Below are positions 12,436 to 24,945 of a DNA stretch of 64,000 bases, piece after piece. The stretch spans positions 101,178,073 to 101,242,072 of the forward strand of contig CM060955.1 of NCBI GenBank assembly GCA_030765055.1, given 5' to 3'. Each line of letters opens with the position of its first letter. Position 1 is the stretch's first letter. The notes beneath the pieces are model-generated. The model made no database searches and was not told the DNA's origin. It saw only the letters and a program-made list of their open reading frames with translations. The position numbers and the translations under genes were made by a program. This DNA comes from Mantis religiosa. Its lineage: Eukaryota > Arthropoda > Insecta > Mantodea > Mantidae.

Positions 12436-13361
12436 GCGATTCATATAAACCTGAACCATTTCAATAGGCCATAACTTGCCCACCTCGATAGCGTAGATGG
12501 TAGCATGTTTGCTTGACGTTCAAGAGGTTCCGAGTTACAATCTCGCTCAGGGTGAGTTACCTGGATACGGTTTCTCCGGGTTTTTCCCTTATCCTTCAAG
12601 ACAAAGTTGGTTAACTGTAAGCTCCATGGACCTTAGACTCATTTGAGCATCATTTCAGCCAGTTCATTCACTATCCGATATGACTTTAACGTTGGAGGAG
12701 GTAAATTACAAAAAAAGGCATAACTTTTGGACCAATAATAAGGCACACGTGTAACTTTGGGAGAATATAATACACAACTGGGAGATTACATTACACTATT
12801 TACATCTCAGAGAAAATGTTGGAAGTGTCCTTCACCAGCATCTATACATGTTTGCACTCATCTCATCATACCCTCTGAAGTTTTACGGAGATGATATTGA
12901 AGTGAGAGAAGGTTATTTCCTGCAAGATGGAGCAACGTGCCATACATCTAATGACACCATGCAACTTGCAACCAGTTTCTTTGATAATCTAATAATGTTA
13001 AAAGGTCTGTGATCCCCCAGATCCCCTGACCTAGCCTCAGCGGTTTCTTTCTTGTGGGGGTATCTAAGAAATAGGGTGTACAAGAACAGGCCACGGACAA
13101 CTTATGTTCTCAAGGAATCCATTCGAACCGAAATAAGTAACATTGCCGAGGATACTCTCCGTGAAACTTCAGAGAGTTTGGTGAGAGGAGTGCAGACATG
13201 TATAGATGCTGGTGGAGGACACTTCCAACATGTTATCTGAGAGGTAAATAGCTATTGTAATCTCCGAATTGTATATTATATTCTCCCAAAGTTGCACGCG
13301 TGTGCTATTATTGCTTCAAAAGTTATGGGCTATTGAAATGGTTCAGGTTTATATGGATCGC
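12436..13361 (+). mobile_element. Long-TIR mariner-like element with nested SINE
   Basis: Inverted repeats of about 150-190 bp (SINE excluded) flank a remnant of a mariner-type transposase C-terminus. The internal plus strand carries QDGATCHTS (second catalytic Asp context) and, after a stop, a motif of the form SPRSPDL. The tail ends in GGGHFQHVI, as in the copy at 16,666. The left inverted repeat contains an inverted copy of the 3' coding end, so the element is partly a foldback. A SINE B copy sits in the left TIR. It is non-autonomous. Confidence 0.75.
12478..12718 (+). repeat. SINE family B, nested copy
   Basis: tRNA-related head (cacctcgatagcgtagatgg, then a B-box-like region around gagttacaatctc), a body matching 18,459-18,698, and a short A-rich tail. 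The 8-bp duplication cataactt lies at 12,470-12,477 and 12,719-12,726. The SINE split the left TIR of the mariner-like element, so it inserted later. Confidence 0.85.
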
Positions 13362-13964
13362 AGTCTGAAACGATTTAAATGATTATTTAAATCTATTTAG
13401 GAATTAAATATATGTATCTTTGTGACTGGCTGTAGTAATAATTGTATGACGTAATGTGGTGACGTAGCATTAAATCGGCCAATCACAAAACTAATATAGG
13501 GGTAACGATAGTACTGGAAAATCAGTAATCTTGGTAGATATGTTCTGTAATCTGGAGAGTGATGAATAATCGTGCAGGATCAAAAGTTTTATGTAATAAT
13601 TTGAGCTATTTTTATGAAAAAGTAAGAATTTATCGATATGGAGGTAACCTGCAATTGACTAGGAAAGGAAGTTCAAGTAAAATGTAATCCAGATAATACA
13701 ATTAAACTATTTGTAACAAAATTTGACCTCTCCGAAACTTTATTCCGAACCACAACTGAAAACCAGAGGTCTCATGACTGTTATTTAAAATAAGATGATA
13801 CAATTGGTGAACATGCGAATAGCAAGTCCGTTTCAGTAAATGCCGCGAGGGATTTGAAAGCACGATTATAACAATGGGAAATAGCTCTCAGTACGACAAA
13901 TTTCCTAGACAATGAGTGTATATCATTCTATCCTTTCAATTTCGCCAATATCAAAATTTGTTAA

Positions 13965-14490
13965 TTAATGGAAATTAATTATTCTTTCACACTGGCCGTG
14001 TGTAGGCTAAATTGTGGAAACGTAGAGTCAGACTGAAACATTCAATGCCATAGCCGGGATTTGAACCACGGATCTTCTGGTTTCCGTCCAGCCGCACTAC
14101 CATTGTGCTACTATGGCCAACGTGCCGATATGACATTAAATTCTCCAACTGACTCGTATTTTTCCCGGTAAACCACTTAGAAGTTCTCATAAACACATGA
14201 GACAACTACCTTAATGGCGACTTACTACTTGTAAGTACTTTAAGGCCCGGGCTTTATATAGTAAACCACTATTAGGTTAATTAATGGAAATTAATTATTC
14301 TTTCACACTAGCCGTGTGTAGGCTAAATTGTGGAAACGTTGAGTCAGACTGAAAAATTCAATGCCATAGCCGGGATTTGAACCACGGATCTTCTGGTTTC
14401 CGTCCAGCCGCACTACCATTGTGCTACTATGTGGTTCAAATCCCGGCTATGGCATTGAATTTTTCAGTCTGGTTCTACGTTTCCACAATC
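13965..14490 (-). repeat. SINE family E, two partial copies with a hairpin
   Basis: Two reverse-strand copies of a repeat with a tRNA-like core: A-box-like tagcacaatgg and B-box ggttcaaatccc when read on the minus strand. The second copy is followed by an inverted duplicate of its own core. The 40 nt at 14,346-14,385 are perfectly complementary to 14,431-14,470, with a 45-nt loop. Related copies occur at 29,568-30,275. Confidence 0.8.
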
Positions 14491-14803
14491 AGAATTTGTG
14501 TTTTGTTACTGTGATAGTCATTTGTTCACGTAAAGATGGAGGCTAAGGTCAGGCAGCAACCGCACATGCGCAGTTCCCAGAATTGAGACTACTTTCTGCT
14601 ACAAGCCACCAGAAACGCCAAAGGCTACAGTTCCAGTATAACTGGGAATATTATGCTAACAATCGCACTATTATATTAGAGTATGGACACCAAGTGAGAG
14701 AGTGTTAAGTGCAATTGTGTACTATTTGAGGTTAGATAAAGTTAGAGTTTTAAAAACTGATGTTATCCTTTCTTTCATTACTAAATTAGTGTATTACTCA
14801 ACC

Positions 14804-15010
14804 ATGCCGAAAGTGACCAGCGCCCGATTTATTGTTTCGGCGCAGGAATTCAATAAATATTTCATTGACACTGATGCAACTGTTAGTCGATGTGATTCAG
14901 CAGTTTTGTTAGATCAAAGACACCATCGAGATCCCGTCAAATAACACATTTTCAGCTCTAAGCATCAAGTGAACAAGACTCTTCAAGCAAATAATACGTT
15001 TCAAAGGACT
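14804..15010 (+). pseudogene. CGGBP1/hAT-type zinc-finger remnant
   Basis: From the ATG at 14,804 the frame begins MPKVTSARF and contains a pattern resembling the N-terminal BED-like zinc finger of hAT-derived CGGBP1-like proteins (FxxYFIDTD, a Cys, then after a stop HIFSSKH). One of the expected cysteines is missing, and an in-frame stop precedes the His-rich end. It is recognisable only by general pattern. Confidence 0.4.
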
Positions 15011-15583
15011 TCCTAAAAAAGCCAACATTTGAAGGCTTAAAAACATTGATTTGCATGTAGCTCCTACATAAGCAGGAACAACTATACAATGGGACAGGAA
15101 TTCTTATCCGTAGTTAATTTCTCTCCATCTTAATCAGCCTCAGGTTCGGGCGCAATTTGGTGCGGGATTTCTATGTTTGAGATGGGATTCACGTTGACTT
15201 TTCAAAGACCCACGTCGAGAAGCCAGATATGACAGGATTAATTTTCTTGATGATTGTGTTTGATTAAATAAGAGTCATGAGAAACTAATTTTCAGGCGTG
15301 GTTCAGAATAAAGTTTCGGAGAAGTCAAAATTTATAACAAGTAATTTAATTGTGTTATTTGGATTATATTTTAATTGAACTTCCTTTCCCAGTCACTTGC
15401 AGGTTACTTCTAACATATCGATAAATTCTTACTTTGTTATATTTAAACAGTTTCAACTATTACATGAAAGTTCTTGATCCTGCACCACTATTCATCACAC
15501 TCACGATTACTAAACATCTCTATCAAGATTATTGATTTTTCGTAACTATCGTTACTCCTATTATAATTTTGTGATTGGCCAGA

Positions 15584-16665
15584 GGAAATTGATAGCCGCA
15601 AAAACTTATACGAGAAGAGAAGGAATTGTTCTTCCAATATAGAATACGTGCTCCAACTGTATATGTAATGAAATATGCAATAAAACCACTCTTTTGTAGG
15701 AATACTTTTTGAGAAGGCTGATATCACCTCTAACGTAACACCTCAGGTATTCCACAGTTAATGCTTAGCAACAAAGCAATTACAAGCAACTAAAACAATA
15801 TCATTGAACTAATCTATTTTTAGTGAAATTTAATTAAAATTAAAGTATTTTTGTGGAACTGTTAGTGTAAATTAGCTGCACCATCGCTATGTTAGCGACA
15901 ATTTCAAAGAGTTTTCATACTATAAAGCTACATTATCCCAAATAGGATTCGAATCTGTCCCTTTTCCGGCTTTCCATCTCTGTAGCATCGACATTCGAAT
16001 GAGGTAACAGCACGTCTGTGCGCATGAGCGATGTTTCTGCCTGCATGTTTTAGCAGCACACGTACTGAAATCCCAGCAGGAGTTACCCAAATGGAGATTG
16101 GTAAGCCTGACGTTCCTCTCTGATTGATAGCAACGGTGCAACTCAACTCCGAATCATGTCAAGTTACAAGCGAAGCAAAGTGATTCGATTCTTGGCAAAC
16201 ACCAGCTGGGCGTATGTGGTGTTTGCTTTGAGCTAGAACAACTTGCTTTCGCTTCATGGGTAGAGTACAGTTGCAGTGCATTTTCATTTTATATCATAAT
16301 CATTCTCATCATCGTCTTCGTTATTAAGGATGTTATCAATAACTCCAAAATGAATCTCCAAATATCAATTAAGAACGTGGACTCTTATTTCTAATATGTG
16401 ACGCGGTGATTTTTTCTAAGTCCTTCGCATTTTTATACAACCGTGATGTTTCATATGATTTCTTTACTTCTTAGTGCTGTTTCGTGCTGAAGAGCATTCT
16501 TTTAACGTTACTGAAGTCAAAACTTAATTATGTATTTATTTACCTACTGTGTATGTTAGCTATATTGAAGAATTAAGTGCAGCCAAATTATCCATGTTTC
16601 TCCACTGAACGCAATGCTGCCAACCGTTTTAGTTGTCCCTAAGTTACACTATCTAGCAAACTATA
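15584..16665. other. Unassigned intergenic DNA
   Basis: Overlapping minus-strand frames of about 72 codons at 15,920-16,146 show no domain. No recognised repeat. Confidence 0.4.
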
Positions 16666-17373
16666 GTGCGATCCTTACAAACCTGAACCACTTCAATAGG
16701 CCATAGCGTTTGAACCAATAATAGGACACACGTGCAGCTTTGGGAGAATGTAATACACAATTGGGAGAATACATTACACTATTTACATATAAGAGAAAAT
16801 GATGGAAGTGTCCTGCACCAGCATCTAAGCATCGTTGGTCCCATTTTCTTTGATACGACTGTAGACACTGAAGTTTATATGGGTAATTATAAGACATTTG
16901 TGGAGCAGCTAGATGAGAAGGCTATTTACGGCAAAATGGAGCAACGTGCCATACATCTAAAAACACCATGGAACTTGTAACCAGTTTCTTTGCTAATCTA
17001 ATAATCTATAAAGGTCTGTGGCCCCCCAGATCCCCTGACCTAACCTCACCGGATTTATTCTTGTGGGGGGTATATAAAAATAGAGTGTACAAGAATAGGC
17101 CACGGACAATTGATGTCCTCAATGAATCCGTTCGAACCGAAATAAGTAACATTGGCGAGGATACTCTCCGTAAAACTTCAGAGAATATGGTGAGACGAGT
17201 GCAAGCATGTGTAGATGCTACTGGAGGACACTTCCAACATTTTCTCTGAGATGTAAATAGTGTAATGTAATCTCCCAGTTGTGTAGTATTTTCTCCCAAA
17301 ATTGCTCGTGTGTCCTATTATTGGTTCAAACGTTATGGCCTATTGTAGTGGTTCAGGTTTATATAGATCACAC
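16666..17373 (+). mobile_element. Long-TIR mariner-like element, best copy
   Basis: TA flanks it at 16,664-16,665 and 17,374-17,375. Inverted repeats of about 150 bp start gtgcgatcc and share caataggccata and aataataggacacacg. The interior at 16,968-17,249 encodes the C-terminal end of a mariner-type transposase, including WPPRSPDLTSPDLFLWG, which holds the third catalytic Asp region, and it ends TGGHFQHFL. Upstream, only a degraded trace of the second motif survives. At about 0.7 kb it is an internally deleted derivative mobilised, if at all, in trans. Confidence 0.8.
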
Positions 17374-18104
17374 TATACCTACAGGGTACCTAAATTGCAC
17401 TACCTATCTAACTAATTACACTAAACCTACACAATAGTTCCTAATTTACACTAACTAATTACACTAAGGGCGGCAATGCATTCGGAACACAACATCCGTG
17501 TCCGCAGCAGACTCTCGTCGAATAATAAATGGAGGCAAACCTACTCATTCTTAAAATAAAGGGACAAATCCATTTTAATGATTTGCCAAGCCATTTCGCA
17601 ATTTTCAAGAACGTGCCAACTGAACGAATCTTAAATATTTGAAGAACGCACAGAACTAACAACCTTCATTTCTGACAGTACAATAGGTACCCCTGCTCGA
17701 CAGAAAGCCTACTTTTGTACTGCAATAAAACCTTTGAGGAAACATGATGAGTATTTTTCAAAACTGACTCTGGCTAATTGCATCCAGATGTCTTTCTGCA
17801 CCGGTGTTAGACAGACGTCTGATTCATTTTTGCAGAGGTTGATTACAAGTGTTATACATCTTTCTCATGTTGGCTGCAACGCGAGGAACTGCAGGTTGTC
17901 TGCTTTTCTTTCATATATATATATATATATATATAGCTCTCATTCTGCCATTTACTTCTCTCACTCTCTTACCAGTCATTGGGCTGATCACCCATCTTGG
18001 GCTCTCTACCTGATCCAGAGTTTCTATTCCTTACACAGACGTCTTAAGGCATAAGGGATAGAGAAAGAAGAATCCCCTAACACCACGATATTGGTGAAAC
18101 TAGG

Positions 18105-18106
<2 letters not shown>
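17374..18106. other. Unassigned DNA with a TA microsatellite
   Basis: (TA)n at about 17,915-17,934. The 106-codon frame at 17,734-18,054 reads through it and shows no domain. The segment 17,940-18,106 ends directly in trinucleotide repeats, as SINE tails often do, but its head was not recognised. Confidence 0.35.
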
Positions 18107-18150
<44 letters not shown>

Positions 18151-18200
18151 AAGAAGAAGAAGAAGAAGAAGAAGAAGAAGAAGAAGATGATGATGATGAA
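18107..18200 (+). repeat. AGT/AGA/GAT compound microsatellite
   Basis: A run of agt triplets passes into aga triplets and then into gat triplets. Confidence 0.95.
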
Positions 18201-18458
18201 GACTTCAAGCGTTAGTCATATGTTTTAGAGCTTCTCGATATGTGATGCCTTAGAAATTAGTTTCCTTTTTGTGGTCAAGTCGAATAACGACTTTTCATTT
18301 GACAAAAACATAAGACGTATTGAAAAGTTCAAACAAATGACAAGGGATATCTGGGAAATGGTACACTCCACAAAAATGCATCCCATAAATTGTTTGTTTT
18401 TTTAGAGAAATCTAAACATTTATGTAGTGAGATTTTTTTGTCTATTTCTTAACGGTTT

Positions 18459-18698
18459 GCCCGCCTCGGTAGCGTGGATTGTAGCGTGTCTGCCTCAAGT
18501 TCAAGAGGTCCCGAATTCGAATCTCAGTCAGGGTGAGTTAGAGGATAATGTATTTTTCCGGGGTTTTCCCTTATCTTTGAAGATGAATCTCGGATAAACC
18601 TAAGCTCCATGGACCCCGCACTCATTTGAACATCATTTCACCCAATTCATTCAGCGTTGGATATGACTTAACGTTGGAGGACTTAAATAAAAAAAGAA
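18459..18698 (+). repeat. SINE family B, reference copy
   Basis: Complete copy of 240 bp bounded by a perfect 11-bp duplication, cttaacggttt, at 18,448-18,458 and 18,699-18,709. The head begins cccgcctcggtagcgtgg and is followed by a B-box-like gaattcgaatctc. The end is an aaataaaaaaa-type tail. Other copies: 12,478 (+), 31,026 (-) and 34,817 (-). Confidence 0.9.
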
Positions 18699-18784
18699 CT
18701 TAACGGTTTAGCAGTTACACAAAATCATCTGGAAACAAGAGCAGTTCTGAGAAACTTCAAGGTATAGGATCGAATACCTCGGAG

Positions 18785-19262
18785 GGGATTTGGCACGTCG
18801 ACCGAACTTTATCTATTTTATCTATGTCCCTAATGGTGCATCCTTGGAAGGAAGGATGACGCCGGAGGAGACAGAGGGCGGCAGATCCAAGGAAATGCAG
18901 AGGGCAGAATCCCTACCATTTACCAGTTCGAAACACCCCGGCAGTCCAGTACAACAGGGATTTCGCCTAACGTGGACCCGAAGCAATCCACCAGGCCGGG
19001 TTGAAGATCGGAGACCGTCCAACCACAGGATGACGTTGTTTATCAAGAGCATATCTTCCTGCCATGCATTGCCGCGACATCCTCCGACACTTCTAAACCG
19101 AAAGAGACCCCCAGATAAGATATGATGAGAAATGATAATGGAGATGAAATGAGGGACAAAAGATATGGGAGATGTAATTAACCTACCCAGCAATTGCTTG
19201 GCGACCTGGAAACCTCCCACTCCCCCTACCCCTACCAAAACCCATGTGTTAGGCAGAGGCAA
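18785..19262 (-). repeat. Family A SINE-like repeat, copy 3
   Basis: Reverse-strand copy sharing the 'atgagaaatgataatggag' block with copy 1 and the opposite-strand blocks of copy 5. Long frames on both strands (for example 146 codons on the minus strand) arise from its GC-rich body and have no recognisable product. Confidence 0.65.
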
Positions 19263-19504
19263 CGGGAATCAACCAGGACCTCCTTAATAGGGACCACTTT
19301 CATTTCTGATGAAAGTGTGCTAAACATATGGTATGTTAATAAAAATGTTTAGAACTATTTTTGAAAAATTAAAAAACTCCAAACATGTTCTCTGTCCAGT
19401 GTGGTCTGAAGAGCAATGATTTTCCTGAAAATCTTCCTATTGCTTATTTAGAAATTGGTGAAATACCTGGTTTGGTGTTTAATAAACATTATATATATAT
19501 ATTA

Positions 19505-21135
19505 GTAGATCAAAATTATTAATCGGTTAATCATGTTAATTAATCTATCGATTAATCGAAATATTGTTTGTAAATTAGGTGTAATTACTATGTAAAGTAC
19601 TTTAATACTCTATATATTTAATTATTTATGAAACCTATAAGTATTTAGATTCAAAATTTCTGTTTACATCAAGTGCATTTGTTTTATGTATGTATTGAAT
19701 TATATCTACAATATTTTTGTAAGTAATTATTTAGTAACGCATTCTATCAATATCTACTAAGATTTGTGAGACTGATATGCAAATAGTAGTTTACATGAAG
19801 ACTCACCTAGTCACTATTGTTTCATCCACGATTTTGAACATGTAAGTGCATTCACATGCTTTGAATTAAGTGCTGATCTTCGTTTGGTGACAATATTTCC
19901 TGCATTACTAAACACCGGTTCTCAGGGAACCGATGTAGCTGCTACACGGAAGTAATTCCTTCCCTATGGATGAAGGAATTAGCAACTAAATAGAATGTGT
20001 CTTCCACCACTGAAGAGGATTTGCGAAGTCGTCATCCAGTTCACACAAAGACTTGTAAACATCAATTTATCTAGCATGTGGTGTAAATGGGGTGGTTCCC
20101 CCAACATCATCATTGTCATTAGAAATCACCTGTTTCTTCTTCAAATTTACTTCTGTCTTAGTTTTCTCGTGTACCACAGATTTTTCCGAAAGTCTTTTCC
20201 ATACTAATTCTCTTGTGCCTCTTGGAAGACATTTCAAGGATTTGAATCTCGGATCGAGAGCTGTAACTTTTTCGGACATTTCTAATTTAGGCCAATTGTT
20301 AATTATTTCTGTTAAATCTTCCACAAGAGTAGTTTTGAACCTGATCACATACAGAGGGTCTGAATTAGCGACCTTGAGACTTAACCTAAGCTATTGCAGG
20401 TAGCAAAGCTCTTGTTGTGACATATTTACTTCCCCCAAGCTGAACTGAAGTACAGCATCATCAGCATCACGATTTAATGCAACCCGAAGAGTCTGGACTG
20501 GCATAACATTGCTTTGATAACGACCATAGAGCCAACTTTCGGGAGACGACCATCTTGGCAAAATGCAGCAGTTACTGGGAGGGGAGAGTTAAGGAGGCTT
20601 TGGGCACTTCCTCCGAGAGCATCATGCTTAATCGTGATGATGGATTTCAGTTCAGTGCCTCTTGAAAACCGGCCTTAAAATGGAAATCCGTCGACTTAAG
20701 AAGCACAGATCTATACAGATTAATCACCAAGTTAAGTAGTTACGTTTCTTAGACCCAATTAATTTTGTATACTCACGCCATCCCCTAACCTGGCATTTAA
20801 TTTACTGAAAACAGTTTTTTGTTCGGTGACTGGTAGTGTTTTGTCTTTATTTATATTTGTATTATATCCAGTGATACATTTGCGGTTATAACATTTATTA
20901 AAATATTCTGATGATGAGAGATGTACACTCCAGAAACGTCGACTTTTAATCGTATTTTCACCTGGCTTTTTTCCCGAGAAGATATTGAAGAAAAGAGGGC
21001 CAAATTTGGCTGAAAGGGTTTTGATTAATATTTATAGTAATCCATTAATTTTAATAGACTCGATTATTTGATTAAAATTTCTTTATTTTTAATCTAAAGT
21101 GAAAAATTAATCGATTAATCGTTTCGGTTAATCAT
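19505..21135 (-). mobile_element. hAT element remnant
   Basis: The two ends carry related inverted motifs rich in gattaatcg/cgattaatc (19,520-19,560 and 21,110-21,135). The minus strand at 20,067-20,348 encodes ALDPRFKSLKCL in a ZBED-type hAT transposase context. At 19,850-19,945 it encodes the C-terminal dimerisation region around VFSNAGNIVTKRR, with a stop just before it. The segment between them, 20,400-21,000, is unrelated and includes a hammerhead-like motif, so the element was probably interrupted. It is not functional. Confidence 0.65.
20908..20937 (+). ncRNA. Hammerhead-like core, possible PLE remnant
   Basis: CTGATGA at 20,908-20,914 and GAAAC at 20,933-20,937 match the two conserved halves of the hammerhead catalytic core. 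Between them lies a possible imperfect stem (gag with ctc). Hammerhead motifs are known in Penelope-like elements. Stems I and III could not be established, so this is a candidate only. Confidence 0.3.
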
Positions 21136-22152
21136 ACAGTCATACAAATACCGTCTACCAAGCAATCCTCTAGTGTCTGGTGAGTACTCTTGCGGAAGTT
21201 ATAGTAATTAAAAGCGATACAAGAACGAGGTTTTCCATTAATGGCGCGTGGTATAGTTGTGACCTGGTAGAGAGTAGAGGACATTGTCAGATTTTTGCTG
21301 CTTATTTTCATTTATATCGGTACTCTGCTGTAATGGCTAATAATAATTATAATAGGAATAATATGCACGATTGGATGCAGTGTTGTCACAGATGGGGGAA
21401 CACTGATTCGAATACTAAAGTACGGGAATGCGTGTTCCCAGGGGAATCTGCCTACATCAATACATCTTATTCACTACCACACTGATTATCGAACCCCGTT
21501 GCTTTAAGCTTCATCTGCATGAGAATCACGACCTAAATAGGGAGTTGAACCATTGACTTGTGTTGTCAAAGCTCTCATCATTGCACTTGGACGAGCCTGT
21601 TCAAGTTAACTTGTACGGAAAACCGATATCGAAAACAAATCATGCATTCTTTCAGCTACCATAATAAACTCTGCATCTAGAAAAGTTGATCCCAGGCTCT
21701 TTCAGAGAGAGGGAGAAAAAGAGAGAGTAAGAGTTAATATTAACGATCAAAAACGTTTAATTAAAATAGTTGTAATCTTGGATTTTTATCACCTAGTTTA
21801 ACAATAATTTTAAGGATGTAAAAGTTATTTTATTTCGGCCTCTGAAGGGAAAGAAATTAATAATGTTAATATATTTTATGCTGTTGTTACGAATTTCACA
21901 TTATTTTGAATAACATTTGAGTGTCAAATTGTCTAAATTAATTTTAGAAATCAATATTATATAACTAAGAATAAATGAGACGATTGAGCTGGTTGCTATG
22001 TGTGACGTAGTAAATAAGTAATATGTAGTCACCATGGTGAAGCAAAGAAACCAATAATAATAATTCTCTGAAACAGAAAAGATGATTATAAGGTTCAACG
22101 TTATAGGAGAACAGCGTAATTTTAACTTTCAATGCGTAATTATATATAAGTA
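21136..22152. other. Unassigned intergenic DNA
   Basis: A 101-codon frame at 21,180-21,485 has no recognisable domain. A GA-rich stretch lies at about 21,705-21,730. Confidence 0.4.
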
Positions 22153-23386
22153 TGAGGGAGTCTCTTAAAGTTTTAATTATCACTCTTTGAAAATATGATA
22201 GAGAGTTTGTGTTTATATGTCCTTGTTAGCTCTTCTCTACGTAGTCACCATTCAGATTTACACATTTTCCCAGCGCTTTTGACCTTCCGAATACCTTAAT
22301 TGTAGAAGTCTGGAGAGTTCGCTTTAAACCACTCTTCCAGTTGATTAATCGGCGACCACGCAACGGATTCTTAATTTTCGGGAAGAAGTAAAAGTCACTT
22401 GGTGCGAGATCGAGCTAATAAGGTGAAAGCTGTAAGGTCTGAAAGCAACATTCCCTTGTTTTGTCAACTGCAACTTGAGATGAATGAGCTGGTGCGTTGT
22501 CAGCCAGAAGACGTACAACTTTGGACAGCATACCGCGTCGTTTCTTAATCAGAGCTGCTCGTAACTTGTGCAGAAGATGGCATAGTATCTGCCAGTAATG
22601 GTTTGACCCTTGGGAAGATAATCTCTAAGGATGACTCCACGACAGTCCTAGAAAACTAAAAGCATGACCTTTCCAGCTGACTTTTGCAACTTTGCCTTTC
22701 TGGGAGGGGGAAGGGAATCGGCATGTTTCCATTCCAATTTGTCCTGATAGATCCAGGATTCATCCAAGGTTACCAGAGGATCAAAAAGATAATCTGTATC
22801 CTGTTCCAACAGCATCAACATGTCTTGAAAGGTCACGCCGTGTTTGCTTTTGGAAAGTGGTTAACAAACGTCGAACCCACCGTGCAGACAGCTTAGACAT
22901 GTGCAGGTCGTTAGGAATATTTTTCCACACACTACCATAACTAAGATGTGTCTCATTCGTGATCATTTGGATGGTTGCTCCTCTGTCTTCCAGTATTAAA
23001 AACTCCAATTACTTCACCGTGACAGCATTGTCTGTCATTGACGGTCTACTAGCTCTTGGCTTATCTGTCAGGGACATGTGACCAGTTTGAAGATTCCTTA
23101 TTCATCTCACATTAGTGTCATACGATGGGCAATCATTTCCATAAACAGCCGTCAGTTCATTATGGATTTCTCGGGCAGTTTTGCCCTTCAAATGCAGAAA
23201 CTTGATCACACTACGAGCCTCACTTTTATCCATCTTACACCTCAGTCATTTCTGGCACTCATTGTAAAAAAAGGACCTAAATCACTGAAACTATGCCCCA
23301 ACGGAACAATGATGACACTGAAATGTTGTCATCACTCTAGTATAAAAACTACCAGGTGATAATCAAAACTTTACGACACCCCCTTG
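22153..23386 (-). mobile_element. Full-length mariner element
   Basis: 1,234 bp, the usual mariner size. TA flanks it at 22,151-22,152 and 23,387-23,388. The inverted ends share the pattern (t)taaagttttaattatcac versus (g)taaagttttgattatcac. The reading direction is leftwards. Confidence 0.85.
22290..23245 (-). pseudogene. Mariner transposase pseudogene
   Basis: The coding region is collinear with mariner transposases on the minus strand. The N-terminal helix-turn-helix region (about 23,245-22,990) is broken by stops, followed by a linker and the catalytic domain. The first motif is VTLDESWIY, the second LLADNAPAH, and the third LDLAPSDFYFFPK. The last two Asp residues are separated by 34 residues, as expected for D,D34D. 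All three catalytic Asp codons survive, but at least one in-frame stop (just before the third motif) and several frame changes make it non-functional. It is an older copy than its intact length suggests, decayed by point mutations rather than deletion. Confidence 0.8.
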
Positions 23387-24463
23387 TATTTATTATTATA
23401 ATCATTAGAATAATTATTACCGTTTATCATTTATTATGATGATTATTAATATTATTATTAGTTTTATATATACTTTATTAAAAAGCTAAAACATTATTAA
23501 TTATTATTTTTACGGTCCTACAAAGCACATGAAACGTTGAAAGCCAGCGTATGGTGAGCCATTTTCTAAAGATAAGTATTTTGCATCCCTATTGTACTCA
23601 CAGTGAAATGTATAATAGACCATATTTACATAATAGAAAATGGTAGAGTGCAGGAAAAGTAATGTGGATGTGACAATCATATTTCGTTTATTTGTAAGTT
23701 TTCAATAGAAAAAAGAGGAATTATCTATAGCTCCACAAGTAAACAAGTATGGAAGAGATTTTCTCAACTTCTAAGCAGATGTCGTTCTTACTCTGTGAAT
23801 ATCTTTCTGAAAGCAGTAGAGGCAAATGTATTTGGAATAAAAGTGATTAAATAATTCTTAAACTAAACATACATCACTTCATATGCGTTACACCTGATAA
23901 TCTGATATACGTTACAACTGATCAATGCCGAGTACATACATGGAATTCCTGACACCACGTGGCATCTCACTGCTGTACGCAATTACGAGGTGCATTTCAC
24001 TAGGTGTTAAAATATTCTGGAAGGAATGGACCCGTTTCTATTGTGTAGCATACAAAGATGCTGCTATAAGGTGATGCTCATCACACTGGGCTTTCCCCCA
24101 ACTAGAGGCTGCCATTAAAAGAGCACATTAGACGATAAAAAAACTTATATTTACATCAACTAATTGAAATTGTCAACCACACAAATACTACCTTAGAATA
24201 ATTATATTCCAAATTTGCATACAAGAATAAATTAGTGTACATGCAACTCAAATACTTTTTTGATATAGCTAATGCCGTTTTGATAATACTGAGAACCACT
24301 ACTTTAAGGGGAGACGCAATTCAGAATACAAGGCACAGTCAACTGTATACCTTAAATAACAACAATAGCCATAACAATAGTCATAAGAATAACCATAACC
24401 ATAATAAATAACAATATCTATAACCGTAATAATATTAATAGTAATATTAATAGTAATTGTCCT
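23387..24463. other. AT-rich intergenic DNA
   Basis: att/ata-rich stretches at 23,390-23,510 and caataacca-type repeats at 24,355-24,460. No coding signal. Confidence 0.45.
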
Positions 24464-24805
24464 GCGCCGTGGCGTAGCGGACTAGGGCAGCATGCCTCAG
24501 TCCCTGGCCATGGAAAGCGGCCCGGGTTCGATCCTATCCATGTGGTGGAGATTTTAGGTCCCGGGTATAGGACCGGTGCCCACTCAGCACTGTGAGGAAA
24601 GTGAGGAGCTTACGTTAGGTAAGCGGCCCTGGTCACAAAAACCAAAATTCCGGCTGGGGGATGCCGAGATGCTAACCACATCTTCTCCTCGTATCGGTAG
24701 GAAGATCGTCCACCTCTGCCGTGCGTAAGTAGGCGTGAGGCCGGCAGTCGGGTTGGTAGGACTTGGCCCTCTAAGGGCTGTCGTGCCATGGGTTATTCTT
24801 ATTAG
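24464..24805 (+). repeat. SINE family D
   Basis: tRNA-derived head with an A-box-like tggcgtagcgg and a B-box gggttcgatcc, then a body of about 280 bp that runs straight into a microsatellite tail. This is the usual structure of an arthropod tRNA-SINE. Only one copy was recognised in the window. Confidence 0.75.

Positions 24806-24945
<140 letters not shown>

Larger units (their letters stand above)
13477..15583. mobile_element. Large foldback-type element
   Basis: The segment 13,477-13,795 is matched in inverted orientation by about 15,264-15,583. Outer ends share ggccaatcacaaaact and inner ends share a block around 'cgaaactttattc'. Identity by eye is high but with many substitutions and small indels. 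Between the arms lie family E repeats (13,965-14,490) and a decayed zinc-finger-like frame (14,804). The zinc-finger remnant hints at a hAT origin, but no transposase core or target duplication was identified. Confidence 0.7.

Noticed and set aside
18822..19262. 146-codon minus-strand frame
   Set aside because: Falls entirely within family A repeat copy 3.
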